Assembly (NCBI GenBank): GCA_002440885.1
Contig: DJVY01000161.1
Location: 1-13,683, forward strand
DNA from: Bacteroidales bacterium UBA6244
GTDB taxonomy: Bacteria; Bacteroidota; Bacteroidia; Bacteroidales; F082
Direction: 5' to 3'
DNA: 13,683 nt
Part shown: positions 6,842-13,683 of the stretch, one piece after another
Layout: every line of letters starts with the position of its first letter
Position numbering within the stretch: the first letter of the stretch is position 1
The notes under the pieces: model-generated
What the model saw: the letters and a program-made list of their open reading frames with translations, nothing else
The model's database searches: none
Told to the model about the DNA's origin: nothing
Program-made: the position numbers and the translations under genes

Positions 6842-6975
6842 GTTGCTAAACGACTCAGAAATGCTGATCATTAGTGCATTAGCCGACAGGGCATAATTTG
6901 ACTCTCAACACATTTTTTGTCGTGTGAAGCAGTAGCCTGATCGCAAGAGATTGGAAGGAGAGGGGAGTGTCTTGT

Positions 6976-7854
6976 TTAAAATACAAGCCATCCTTTGATG
7001 ATTGGATCGATGCTCAGGGTGATAATCATGACCAACACGAAGTAATTGATGCGCATGAAGTAAAAAAACGGGTTGAATTCTTTCTTTTTTGCTTGAAGCA
7101 GCGGGGTAAAAACTGTGACCAACCAAACGGCTGCCAGCAGTACGATCACCTTGAAAAACAGGGTGCTTACGAGTCCGAAGACGGGCAACATCAACGCGGC
7201 AATGGCTGTGGCGGCTGTCCAGACGAAGGTGGCATTTTTTATTTGTTGTTTGCTTATTTTGGCTGTAATGGAGGGATATCCAGCGGTTTCATATTCTTTG
7301 CCGTAATTGAGCATGAGCAACCAAAAATGTGGAACCTGCCATACGAAAAAGAAAAAGGCCAGCACCAGCAGGCGCGGATCGGCCAGAGCTCCTCCACCGG
7401 CTACCCATCCTACCATCGGAGGGATTGAGCCAATGATGCTTCCCGGAATGACGGCCACGGCGGTTTTCCTTTTCAATGGGGTGTAAATGCCGTTGTACCA
7501 GATCAAGGCCAGAAGTCCCAACTGTGCGGCCAGAAAATTGCTTCCCAGATAAATCAGGTAAGTGCCCAGCGCGATCTCCACAAAGGAAATGACAAGCACC
7601 TGGTTGCTGCTGATTTTTCCGGAAGGAATGGGCCTGTTCATCGTCCGTTTCATCAGGGCATCCCGGTCTTTATCCTGGTAATGATTGAGTGCTGCCGATC
7701 CGCAGGCCAGAATAAATATCCCGAACATGGGCAGCAAAACGCCGGCGTCGAGGGTGTTTTTGGCCAATGCATATCCGGCAATCATGGTCAGCGTTACGGC
7801 AAACGTAATTCTGACCTTGTTGATCTCGAGCAGGAGTTTTATCCGTTCACCCAT
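6976..7854 (-). CDS. ctaB: Protohaem IX farnesyltransferase (haem O synthase)
   Basis: This UbiA-superfamily membrane prenyltransferase adds a farnesyl group to haem b to make haem O, the precursor of the haem a used by the oxidase encoded upstream. The Asp-rich motif NHYQDKDRDALMKRTMNRP fits NxxxDxxxD. Other family marks are WYNGIYTPLKRKT, IPGSIIGSIPPMVGW and WQVPHFWLLML. The frame is open further upstream to a TTG at 7887 inside ctaC. I choose the ATG at 7854 (MGERIKLLLEINKVRITFAV) because it lies 7 nt after the ctaC stop and the preceding residues look non-homologous. This gives 292 aa, a normal length. It is the last gene of the caa3 operon. CtaA, needed to turn haem O into haem A, is not in the window. 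Confidence 0.95.
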   Translation of the reverse strand: MGERIKLLLEINKVRITFAVTLTMIAGYALAKNTLDAGVLLPMFGIFILACGSAALNHYQDKDRDALMKRTMNRPIPSGKISSNQVLVISFVEIALGTYLIYLGSNFLAAQLGLLALIWYNGIYTPLKRKTAVAVIPGSIIGSIPPMVGWVAGGGALADPRLLVLAFFFFVWQVPHFWLLMLNYGKEYETAGYPSITAKISKQQIKNATFVWTAATAIAALMLPVFGLVSTLFFKVIVLLAAVWLVTVFTPLLQAKKKEFNPFFYFMRINYFVLVMIITLSIDPIIKGWLVF

Positions 7855-7861
7855 AGCGTTT

Positions 7862-8767
7862 TTATTTAAGGGTTTCGATGTAAGCAATTATTTGATCGAT
7901 GTCGGCATCACTCAGGATGTCTTTGTAGGGCGTCATCAGCCCGGGTTGGTAGGTGGCCGTGATGGCGGCATTGGGCTCTTTTATCGACTCGATGAGGTAA
8001 GCGCGGTCCACGGTGATCTCCTTTTCCTGGCCATCCACAATCACTGTTTCGGTACGTCCCATCAGTCCTTTAAAACTAGGGCCTACAAGTCGGTTTCCGT
8101 CCAAAGTGTGGCACGAAATGCAGGCGTTCTTTTTTAGCAAGGTGAGGCCGGGGTGCTCATTGCTCAGGTCAGGTGCACTTTTTAGCCAGGTTTGGTAGGT
8201 GGCTTCATCCACAACGGTCAGGCTGCTCAGCATGTACGAGTGAAGTTGCCCGCAATACTCGGCGCAGAGGATATCGTATTTTCCCGGTTTTTGGGGAATA
8301 AACCACATCATGTTAGAGCCGCCGGGCACTACGTCTTGTTTTATTCTGAAGGCCGGTATATACAGGCTGTGGAGTACATCCGGACTTTTTAGGTTGAGCT
8401 TTACGGGCTTGTCGACAGGAAGAACCAGTGAGTCAACGGTTTTTCCGTCGGGATAGATGAAAGTCCATTTCCACATCTGCCCAATGGCTTCAATTTCCAT
8501 GGCATCGTCTGGTGGCGACAGCATGGGTTTGTAGCCGCTCCATCCGAAGTAAAACATGATTAAAACCAGAATGGTAGGGATCACAGTCCAAAGGATTTCC
8601 AAACCTACGTGGCCTTCGATATTGGTGGCTACAGGATTTCTTTTCTTTCGGTAACGGAAAAGGAAATAGATCATGGTAGCGGTAATCCCGACGAGGAAAA
8701 AAACAGCGATACCAAGGATGAGATAGAGCGTGAAATCAACACTTTCTACGAAGTTGGAAGCATTCAT
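7862..8767 (-). CDS. ctaC: caa3-type cytochrome c oxidase subunit II with fused cytochrome c domain
   Basis: This 301-aa subunit receives electrons from a c-type carrier and passes them to haem a. Two membrane helices (about 13-38 and 57-76) precede a periplasmic cupredoxin domain. CuA ligands are His133, Cys168, Glu170 (backbone), Cys172, His176 and Met179 (CAEYCGQLHSYM). The aromatic GQMWKW segment (96-101) lies on the usual electron entry path. A C-terminal class I cytochrome c domain (about 204-301) binds haem through CISCH (Cys216, Cys219, His220) with Met278 as probable sixth ligand. CuA plus cytochrome c makes this a caa3-type cytochrome c oxidase, not a quinol oxidase. The N-terminus is short with no obvious lipobox. 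It starts 3 nt after the ctaF stop, an unusual downstream position for subunit II. Confidence 0.96.
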   Translation of the reverse strand: MNASNFVESVDFTLYLILGIAVFFLVGITATMIYFLFRYRKKRNPVATNIEGHVGLEILWTVIPTILVLIMFYFGWSGYKPMLSPPDDAMEIEAIGQMWKWTFIYPDGKTVDSLVLPVDKPVKLNLKSPDVLHSLYIPAFRIKQDVVPGGSNMMWFIPQKPGKYDILCAEYCGQLHSYMLSSLTVVDEATYQTWLKSAPDLSNEHPGLTLLKKNACISCHTLDGNRLVGPSFKGLMGRTETVIVDGQEKEITVDRAYLIESIKEPNAAITATYQPGLMTPYKDILSDADIDQIIAYIETLK

Positions 8768-8770
8768 ATT

Positions 8771-9085
8771 TTAATTTCGTGTTAAATAATCGAAAATAAC
8801 CATCACTAAAAATACGGTAAACAAAGCCATGACAATGCCCATCATGATGCGGTAAATGGCCGGATCATATTTTAAATGCATAAAATAATATCCCACTACC
8901 AGCGCCTTAACAGAGGCGATAAGCAGGGCTGTGGCCACCGAAAGTGTGCGTAAATCAGCTCCAAAAACGGAGATAAAAACTGTCATCATGGTAAGTAATA
9001 TCAAGCCCACCCATGTTCCGAAATGTTCGCGGTAGCTGCTGATATGTTCAGCGTGTGGTTCGCTGTTGTGGTCTTTATTGCTCAT
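8771..9085 (-). CDS. ctaF: Cytochrome c oxidase subunit IV family protein
   Basis: This 104-aa protein has three predicted membrane helices (about 24-41, 48-70 and 78-99) after a polar, histidine-rich N-terminus (HNSEPHAEHISSYREHFG). The segment KALVVGYYFMHLKYD (60-74) is the signature of the prokaryotic COX4/CyoD-like subunit IV family. Such subunits stabilise the binuclear centre and assembly of haem-copper oxidases and hold no cofactor. The gene starts 2 nt after the ctaE stop and ends 3 nt before ctaC, so it is translated within the oxidase operon. Confidence 0.9.
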   Translation of the reverse strand: MSNKDHNSEPHAEHISSYREHFGTWVGLILLTMMTVFISVFGADLRTLSVATALLIASVKALVVGYYFMHLKYDPAIYRIMMGIVMALFTVFLVMVIFDYLTRN

Positions 9086-9087
9086 AA

Positions 9088-9711
9088 TTAGTGTATTAAA
9101 TAGAACAGAGGAAAGAGGTAAATCCAGATTAAGTCGACAAGATGCCAGTAAAGTCCTGAGTTTTCGAGGAGCTGGTAACGGTTTTTATTCACCGATTTGT
9201 TCTTTATTTTTTTTATCACCACGCCAATGAAAATGCCACCAACAATCACGTGGAGGCCATGGAGTCCGGTCATAAAAAAGTAAAGGTAGAAATAGAGACG
9301 CTCGCCGGGGGGCAGGGTGTTAAAGTGGTCCATGCCGGGGAAAAGACCATGCTCGAATTTAGCCCCCCACTCAAAGTATTTCACCACCAAAAAGATCAGG
9401 GCAGCGGCGATGGTAAGCCAGAGGAGCATGATCGACTTTTTTGCATCACCCAGTTGCAGGGCTGTTATCGACATGGCCACCGTCATGCTGCTGGTGAGCA
9501 ATACCACGGTGTTGAAGGTTCCCATCCAAACATCGAGGTTGAATGAGGCCAGCAAAAAGGCTTCTTCGTTAAGCGACCGATACACCATGTAAACGAGAAA
9601 CAGGCCGCCAAACAACAGGAGTTCGGTGTATAAAAACAACCACATGCCCAGCTTCGAGGCTTTGGCATCGTAGTTATGACCGGAATTAGGCAGTGTGAAG
9701 GTGTGGTTCAT
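9088..9711 (-). CDS. ctaE: Cytochrome c oxidase subunit III
   Basis: This 207-aa integral membrane subunit of the haem-copper oxidase has about five transmembrane helices, consistent with the short bacterial CoxC/CyoC form. Motifs are KLGMWLFLYTELLLFGGLF (20-38, with Glu30), KYFEWGAKF (111-119), TGLHGLHVIVGG (148-159) and YWHLVDLIWIYLFPLFYL near the C-terminus. Subunit III binds no metal; it supports proton uptake and the lifetime of subunit I. It starts 8 nt downstream of ctaD and ends 2 nt before ctaF. Confidence 0.94.
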   Translation of the reverse strand: MNHTFTLPNSGHNYDAKASKLGMWLFLYTELLLFGGLFLVYMVYRSLNEEAFLLASFNLDVWMGTFNTVVLLTSSMTVAMSITALQLGDAKKSIMLLWLTIAAALIFLVVKYFEWGAKFEHGLFPGMDHFNTLPPGERLYFYLYFFMTGLHGLHVIVGGIFIGVVIKKIKNKSVNKNRYQLLENSGLYWHLVDLIWIYLFPLFYLIH

Positions 9712-9719
9712 AAGCTGAT

Positions 9720-11342
9720 TTATTCTGATTTCGCGTTAGGATAATTGTAAGGACCACCGGCGGGTAGCTCAGGCATTTTGTCGAAATTGTGCAAGGGTGG
9801 CGGTGAGTCGGTTTGCCATTCCAGCGTGATCCCGTTCCAGGGGTTGCCACCAACTTTTTGGCCTTTTAGATAGCCAGCTACCAAATTGAAAATCATCAAC
9901 AGCAACCCAACCACCAAAATCCATGAGCCTACGGTTGATATCTGGTTGAGGGAGTGAAATTCGGGCAGATAATCGTAGTAACGGCGTGGCATACCCATGA
10001 TTCCCAACACGAGCATGGGGAAATACAGGGTGTTGAATCCGATAAACAGCAGCGCAAAAGCCAGGTTTGCGCGGGTTTTGTTGTACATCTTTCCCCAGAT
10101 TTTCGGAAACCAATAATGCAATGCCCCGAAAAAGGCAAACCCTGTTCCGCCAAACATCACATAATGGAAATGCCCGACCACAAAATACGTGTCGTGTACA
10201 TGCACATCCACCACCAGCGCGCCAAGCACCAGTCCGGTAAGACCACCGATAAGGAAGTTGAAGATAAAGGCCAGGGCGTAAAGCAAGGGCACTTGAATGT
10301 CGATAGAGCCTTTGTAAAGTGTGGCTACCCAGTTAAATACTTTGATGGCGGTAGGAATAGCGACCAAAAAGGTGAGGATGGAGAAAACTATCGCCGCGGC
10401 TCCGCTCATGCCCGAGGTAAACATGTGATGTCCCCAGACAAAGTAGCCGACAAAAGCGATGGCCATGCTGGAGTAGGCTATAGGTTTATAGCCAAAAATG
10501 CTGCGCTGGGCGAAGGTAGGGATGATCTCTGAAACCACACCCATGGCAGGCAACGCCATGATGTAAACCGCAGGATGTGAGTATATCCAGAACAAATGCT
10601 GATACAGGATGGGGTCGCCACCGATGGAGGGATCGAACAAGCCAACCCCGAACATGCGCTCAGCGATGATCATCATCAGGGTGATGCCGATAACCGGGGT
10701 GGCCAGCACTTGAATCCACGAGGTGGCGTAGAGTGCCCACGAAAACAAAGGCATTTTGTTGAAAGTCATGCCCGGTGTGCGCAGCCTGTGTATGGTAACG
10801 ATGAAGTTAAGCCCTGTGAGAATGGAAGAAAACCCCAGGATGAAAGCCGCCAGAACCGACATGCTGACGTTGGTTCCTGTTTTTACACTGTAGGGCGCAT
10901 AAAATGTCCAGCCGGTGTCGGCAGGGCCGTTGCCGTAGATGAGTGTCGACAAGGCGAAGAGTGCACCGATAATGTAAAGATACCACGAAAACAGGTTGAG
11001 CCGGGGGAAGGCCACGTCATCGGTACCCAGCATGATGGGCAGGAAAAAGTTGCCGAAAACTGCGGGAATGCTGGGGATGATAAACAAAAATATCATGATG
11101 ACCCCGTGAAGCGTGAAAACCTGGTTGTAGGTCTGTGGTTCAATAATATCCCGACCCGGATTGAACAGCTCGAGTCGCATGACCACGCCTAAGACCACGC
11201 CCACGAGAAAAAATGCACCGATAGAATAGAGGTAGAGTAAGGCAATGCGTTTATGATCGAGGGTGAATAACCACGACCAGATGCCTTTTTTTACATTCAG
11301 GTAGTTTAATGGCATAGCTGCTGTTTCTGACATAGAGCTCAT
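9720..11342 (-). CDS. ctaD: Cytochrome c oxidase subunit I, A2-type (YSHP motif)
   Basis: This 540-aa catalytic subunit reduces O2 at a haem a3-CuB centre and pumps protons across the cytoplasmic membrane. The low-spin haem a ligands are His79 and His393, the haem a3 ligand is His391 (VVGHFHYV), and CuB ligands are His256, His305 and His306, with Tyr260 as the cross-linked tyrosine. The K-channel lysine is Lys334 (PTAIKVF). The D-channel entrance Asp109 and Asn116 (DDVAFPRLN) are kept. The A1-type glutamate in GHPEVY is replaced: residues 254-260 read YSHPAVY, the hallmark of A2-type oxidases, where Tyr-Ser is proposed to take over proton transfer. The start is ATG 2 nt after the sco stop; a second in-frame ATG three codons later is also possible. 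The C-terminus is rich in Pro and Gly after the last helix. Confidence 0.97.
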   Translation of the reverse strand: MSSMSETAAMPLNYLNVKKGIWSWLFTLDHKRIALLYLYSIGAFFLVGVVLGVVMRLELFNPGRDIIEPQTYNQVFTLHGVIMIFLFIIPSIPAVFGNFFLPIMLGTDDVAFPRLNLFSWYLYIIGALFALSTLIYGNGPADTGWTFYAPYSVKTGTNVSMSVLAAFILGFSSILTGLNFIVTIHRLRTPGMTFNKMPLFSWALYATSWIQVLATPVIGITLMMIIAERMFGVGLFDPSIGGDPILYQHLFWIYSHPAVYIMALPAMGVVSEIIPTFAQRSIFGYKPIAYSSMAIAFVGYFVWGHHMFTSGMSGAAAIVFSILTFLVAIPTAIKVFNWVATLYKGSIDIQVPLLYALAFIFNFLIGGLTGLVLGALVVDVHVHDTYFVVGHFHYVMFGGTGFAFFGALHYWFPKIWGKMYNKTRANLAFALLFIGFNTLYFPMLVLGIMGMPRRYYDYLPEFHSLNQISTVGSWILVVGLLLMIFNLVAGYLKGQKVGGNPWNGITLEWQTDSPPPLHNFDKMPELPAGGPYNYPNAKSE

Positions 11343-11344
11343 AT

Positions 11345-12136
11345 TTAGGTGAGGGGTGTTTTTTTGGTTTTTCTTCCTTTTATTGTTAATGCGCCCAGTA
11401 ACATCAAGGCGGCAAGCAGGATGATCGTGCCTGAAATCTTGGTTACGTTGAACACGTATTTTTTTCCTTCAGGGTCGTAGCTGAAACAGAATTTAAGCAT
11501 TTTGTTGATGGTAGGCCCTGATCGTTCGGCGGCGGCTTCCACCACGGCCATTTTAAGGTCGAAGGGAAGGAAATATGTGCTTCCGTAAAGGTATCTGGTT
11601 ATTTTTCCACTTGGACTAAGTACAATCAAAGTGCCCGGGTGGATGTATTCCTTTCCTTCCTTTTTAACTTTAAAACCAACTTCATCTAGTAGCTGTGCTA
11701 TGGAAACACTGTCACCGGTAAAAAAATGCCAGCCCTTATCGGTGTCGCCATGTGTAACCAGTTTGGTGTAGGTGCTTTTCTTTTTTAAGGCCAAGGGAGG
11801 TTTTTCAGTGTGGCTAAAACTCACGGTAAACACCTGATAATCTTTGCCCAGGGTCAGATCGCTTTTCTCCATGGCTTCGGCCAGCCCATTGAGCAGGGGA
11901 GAGCATATACCCGGACATTCATAATATACGAGGGATAAAATGGTGGGCTTGTCGATGGCTTGCTTCAGGTTTACCTTGTTGTATAGTTCATCAGTAAAGA
12001 TCAGCTCAGAGGAGAGGGTATCGTCTAAATGTTCGTATACCCCTAACTCATCCTGTGCCGTAACCGACCACGAGTTAAGGAATATAGCGAATATAAAAAG
12101 AGAGCGCCAAAGCGTTTTTATTTCTATATCTTTCAT
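11345..12136 (-). CDS. sco: SCO1/SenC-family copper chaperone with C-terminal membrane anchor
   Basis: This 263-aa thioredoxin-fold protein is expected to deliver copper to, or reduce, the CuA site of subunit II on the outer face of the membrane. Numbering from the ATG, the copper ligands are Cys74 and Cys78 (YYECPGICSPLLNG) and His166 (YIHPGTLIVLSPSGKITRYLYG). Residues 1-28 look like a cleavable signal peptide ending near TAQ. An extra segment after the Sco fold contains FCFSYDPEGKKY (216-227), followed by a membrane helix (about 234-252) and a basic tail. The frame can be extended two codons to a TTG; I prefer the ATG at 12136. It heads the oxidase operon and its stop is 2 nt before ctaD, which fits a dedicated assembly factor. 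Confidence 0.93.
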   Translation of the reverse strand: MKDIEIKTLWRSLFIFAIFLNSWSVTAQDELGVYEHLDDTLSSELIFTDELYNKVNLKQAIDKPTILSLVYYECPGICSPLLNGLAEAMEKSDLTLGKDYQVFTVSFSHTEKPPLALKKKSTYTKLVTHGDTDKGWHFFTGDSVSIAQLLDEVGFKVKKEGKEYIHPGTLIVLSPSGKITRYLYGSTYFLPFDLKMAVVEAAAERSGPTINKMLKFCFSYDPEGKKYVFNVTKISGTIILLAALMLLGALTIKGRKTKKTPLT

Positions 12137-12359
12137 AATCAATAAGGTGTCATTAAATAGTTCCTATAATTTCCGGCGGCTAATTTAGACTAATTAAAAA
12201 TAACCTCAACAAACAAGGAGGTATAATCATCATAATGTGATATATAGCATATCAAACCGGACAATGACAGGAATGAAGTTGAGGCCTGCTGCACGGGCAG
12301 TTTTAAAGGAATAGGAAAATTAGGGACATTGAGAACTGTGTAAGGCGAATGCTGAAATA
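12137..12359 (-). promoter_or_regulatory. Intergenic region likely holding the caa3 operon promoter
   Basis: This 223-bp gap precedes sco, so the oxidase operon promoter should lie here unless transcription reads through from the secreted-protein gene. The best candidate on the minus strand is TTTG (12213-12210) and TAAATTAG (12187-12180, one mismatch to TAnnTTTG), separated by 22 bases. The spacing is at the long end and the sequence is AT-rich, so chance matches are likely. I saw no convincing intrinsic terminator for the upstream gene. Confidence 0.25.
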
Positions 12360-13683
12360 TTATCTACTTACAACAAACTTAACAGAAGTCACCTTTTTAC
12401 CATTGTTAAAAGTAGCAAAATAAACACCGGGCTTCAAACTGCTAATATCAATTTTCTCCATCTTGCTGCCAGCAGGAATAGTTATTTTATTTGTTTTAAT
12501 GCCATAGATATTTACAATTTTAACATCACTGTTGCTCGATGATTCTTCGTCGAGGGCAATCGTGAGCTCACTGCTGGCGGGATTTGGAAAAACACGAAAC
12601 CCATGCATTGGGTTTTTATTAATTTCGGCAAGGCCCACAATGGTATCACATCCCGCTTCCAAACAGCCTACACTGTCCATTTTCATGACCCAAATATCAA
12701 CGGTTCCGGTATCTGGTATGACAGGTGAAACCATACCACAACCTACCAAACCATTAGAAACGCCTTGTTTAACATCATATAAATAGTTAAAACTATTTGT
12801 GCCAAGTAAAAGATTGTATTCTCTATACCAAAGTTGATTTCCAGACGAGTCAACACTTAGTATCCAAGAAGTTCTTCGAGGTTCATTGTCACCAAAATTT
12901 CTAACACTACCGTTTGTAACAATATTCCCATTATTCAAAATGGTTGTGTTAAGTAAAAATTTATCATATCCCGATTCGGTGTAATCATTGTCCCACATGA
13001 TTTCTCCTTCAGGTGTAACTTTCATTATTTTTACAACCATCCACTGGTTGTCGCCTGATTCTTGCGTACCATAGTTTGTGCCTGCAATGATATTCCCATC
13101 ATCGTCCGTTGTTAGCATCACTTTATTATCATCAACATCCGGGTTGCCGGGGTTAATGCGCCATTGCTCATTTCCAAGGCTATCTGTTTTTAAAATTAGC
13201 GGATCGCCCCGGCTAATACTTCCAATTTTAAACATAAAACCTCCAATGGCATAGCCCCCGTCATTTGTCTGTACAACGCTGTGTCCCTGATAATAATATT
13301 CATCCTCTCCACCAATAAATGTTTCCCATAATTTATTGCCCATACTGTCGGTTTTCATTAACCACAGGCTGCTGGGGGTTACTTTTGGTAGCCTGACCCC
13401 GGTAGTAATAAGATTTCCGTTAAATGTCTTTTTTATTTGAAAAATAACAAAAGTTGTATCATAGGGCTCAGCAGTCTCACCATAAGTTTTTGTCCAGAGT
13501 GTATCAAAGTTATTATCTAGGCATAGCATCCAACCTCGGTTAAATACCCAATCGCCACCGGGTGATATTATGTTTCCAACAGCATAATACTTATTGTTCC
13601 CATAATCTATCAATGCGCCGGGATTACCCAACATGTGGTGGCTTATTGTATCACCATAAACTTTTGTGTTTAATTTATTTCCG
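12360..13683 (-). CDS. Secreted T9SS type A sorting domain protein with W/Y-G repeats (partial, N-terminus off the right edge)
   Basis: The visible 440 residues are the C-terminal part of a secreted protein. The frame is open from the window edge; the first in-frame ATG (13634) is internal, since the 16 preceding codons (GNKLNTKVYGDTISHH) continue the same kind of sequence. The body has repeated units of the form LxTDSxGNxxW...YG...DGGYAIGG: LDNNFDTLWTKTYG, KTDSMGNKLWETFIGG, KTDSLGNEQWR, VTPEGEIMWDNDY and VDSSGNQLWYREY, which suggests a beta-propeller-like fold. The last 79 residues (FRVFPNPASSELTIAL to KFVVSR) form a T9SS type A sorting domain, which directs secretion across the outer membrane. 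Cys residues occur only around CLEAGCDT, before that domain. The ligand or substrate is unknown. By eye the gene is more AT-rich than the oxidase genes and is probably unrelated to respiration. Confidence 0.88.
   Translation of the reverse strand, partial: GNKLNTKVYGDTISHHMLGNPGALIDYGNNKYYAVGNIISPGGDWVFNRGWMLCLDNNFDTLWTKTYGETAEPYDTTFVIFQIKKTFNGNLITTGVRLPKVTPSSLWLMKTDSMGNKLWETFIGGEDEYYYQGHSVVQTNDGGYAIGGFMFKIGSISRGDPLILKTDSLGNEQWRINPGNPDVDDNKVMLTTDDDGNIIAGTNYGTQESGDNQWMVVKIMKVTPEGEIMWDNDYTESGYDKFLLNTTILNNGNIVTNGSVRNFGDNEPRRTSWILSVDSSGNQLWYREYNLLLGTNSFNYLYDVKQGVSNGLVGCGMVSPVIPDTGTVDIWVMKMDSVGCLEAGCDTIVGLAEINKNPMHGFRVFPNPASSELTIALDEESSSNSDVKIVNIYGIKTNKITIPAGSKMEKIDISSLKPGVYFATFNNGKKVTSVKFVVSR

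Noticed and set aside
6823..6885. 18-codon minus-strand ORF (MISISESFSNFFAKKQRH) between ctaB and the cyd promoter
   Set aside because: It lies upstream of the likely transcription start, spans the AT palindrome and has no protein-like features.
6895..6975. Possible terminator after ctaB (ACAC...GTGT with an A-rich loop)
   Set aside because: The stem is four pairs and is not followed by a U tract in the minus transcript.
7855..7887. Upstream TTG start for ctaB, giving 11 more residues and an overlap with ctaC
   Set aside because: TTG is a weaker start, the extra residues (LTSKPLNKNA) look unlike CtaB N-termini, and an ATG follows the ctaC stop by 7 nt.
9954..11192. Two long plus-strand open frames (192 and 198 codons) antisense to ctaD
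   Set aside because: Their His/Gly/Asp-rich composition is the reverse complement of hydrophobic codons in subunit I; they have no independent support.
12137..12142. TTG start two codons upstream for the sco gene
   Set aside because: An ATG is available two codons later and the signal peptide is unaffected.
12215..12237. Plus-strand AAGGAGG followed by ATG, resembling a strong ribosome binding site
   Set aside because: The ATG is followed directly by TGA and no open frame continues; this is a chance match.
12184..12237. 17-codon minus-strand ORF (MMIIPPCLLRLFLISLN) before sco, possible leader peptide
   Set aside because: There is no attenuator-like hairpin or codon run, and it overlaps the likely promoter; too short to support.

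Overview
All genes found in this 13.7 kb window lie on the minus strand, so transcription runs from high to low coordinates. The organism is very probably a member of the Bacteroidota. The evidence is a C-terminal type IX secretion sorting domain, a DUF4492 gene in front of cydA, a Bacteroidota-style CydB, a near-exact Bacteroidota -7 promoter element (TAnnTTTG), and start codons mostly without strong Shine-Dalgarno sequences.

In transcription order the layout is as follows. (1) 13683-12360: the 3' part of a gene for a secreted protein with repeated W/Y-G segments and a T9SS type A sorting domain; it runs off the right edge. (2) 12136-6976: a tightly packed six-gene caa3-type cytochrome c oxidase operon in the order sco, ctaD (subunit I), ctaE (III), ctaF (IV), ctaC (II with a fused cytochrome c domain), ctaB (haem O synthase). 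Subunit I carries the YSHP motif of A2-type haem-copper oxidases. (3) 6813-3615: a cytochrome bd operon with its own promoter, made of a DUF4492 small membrane protein, cydA, cydB, a 39-codon single-span ORF just after cydB, and then a strong intrinsic terminator. (4) 3522-1: a two-gene unit encoding a PHP phosphoesterase-GT4 glycosyltransferase fusion and a GH13 oligo-1,6-glucosidase-like enzyme, coupled by a one-base TGATG overlap. The GH13 gene is cut by the left edge.

Functionally, the window places a copper- and haem a-dependent proton-pumping oxidase and its assembly factors beside a quinol-oxidising bd oxidase. This would let the cell switch between high and low oxygen. The sugar-active pair downstream is separated from the cyd operon by the terminator and looks like an independent alpha-glucan or glycoside metabolism unit.

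The least explained elements are the 39-aa ORF after cydB (a possible extra bd-oxidase subunit) and the PHP-GT4 fusion with its roughly 220-residue middle region, to which I can assign no family. I saw no tRNA, rRNA, CRISPR array, IS element or integrase.
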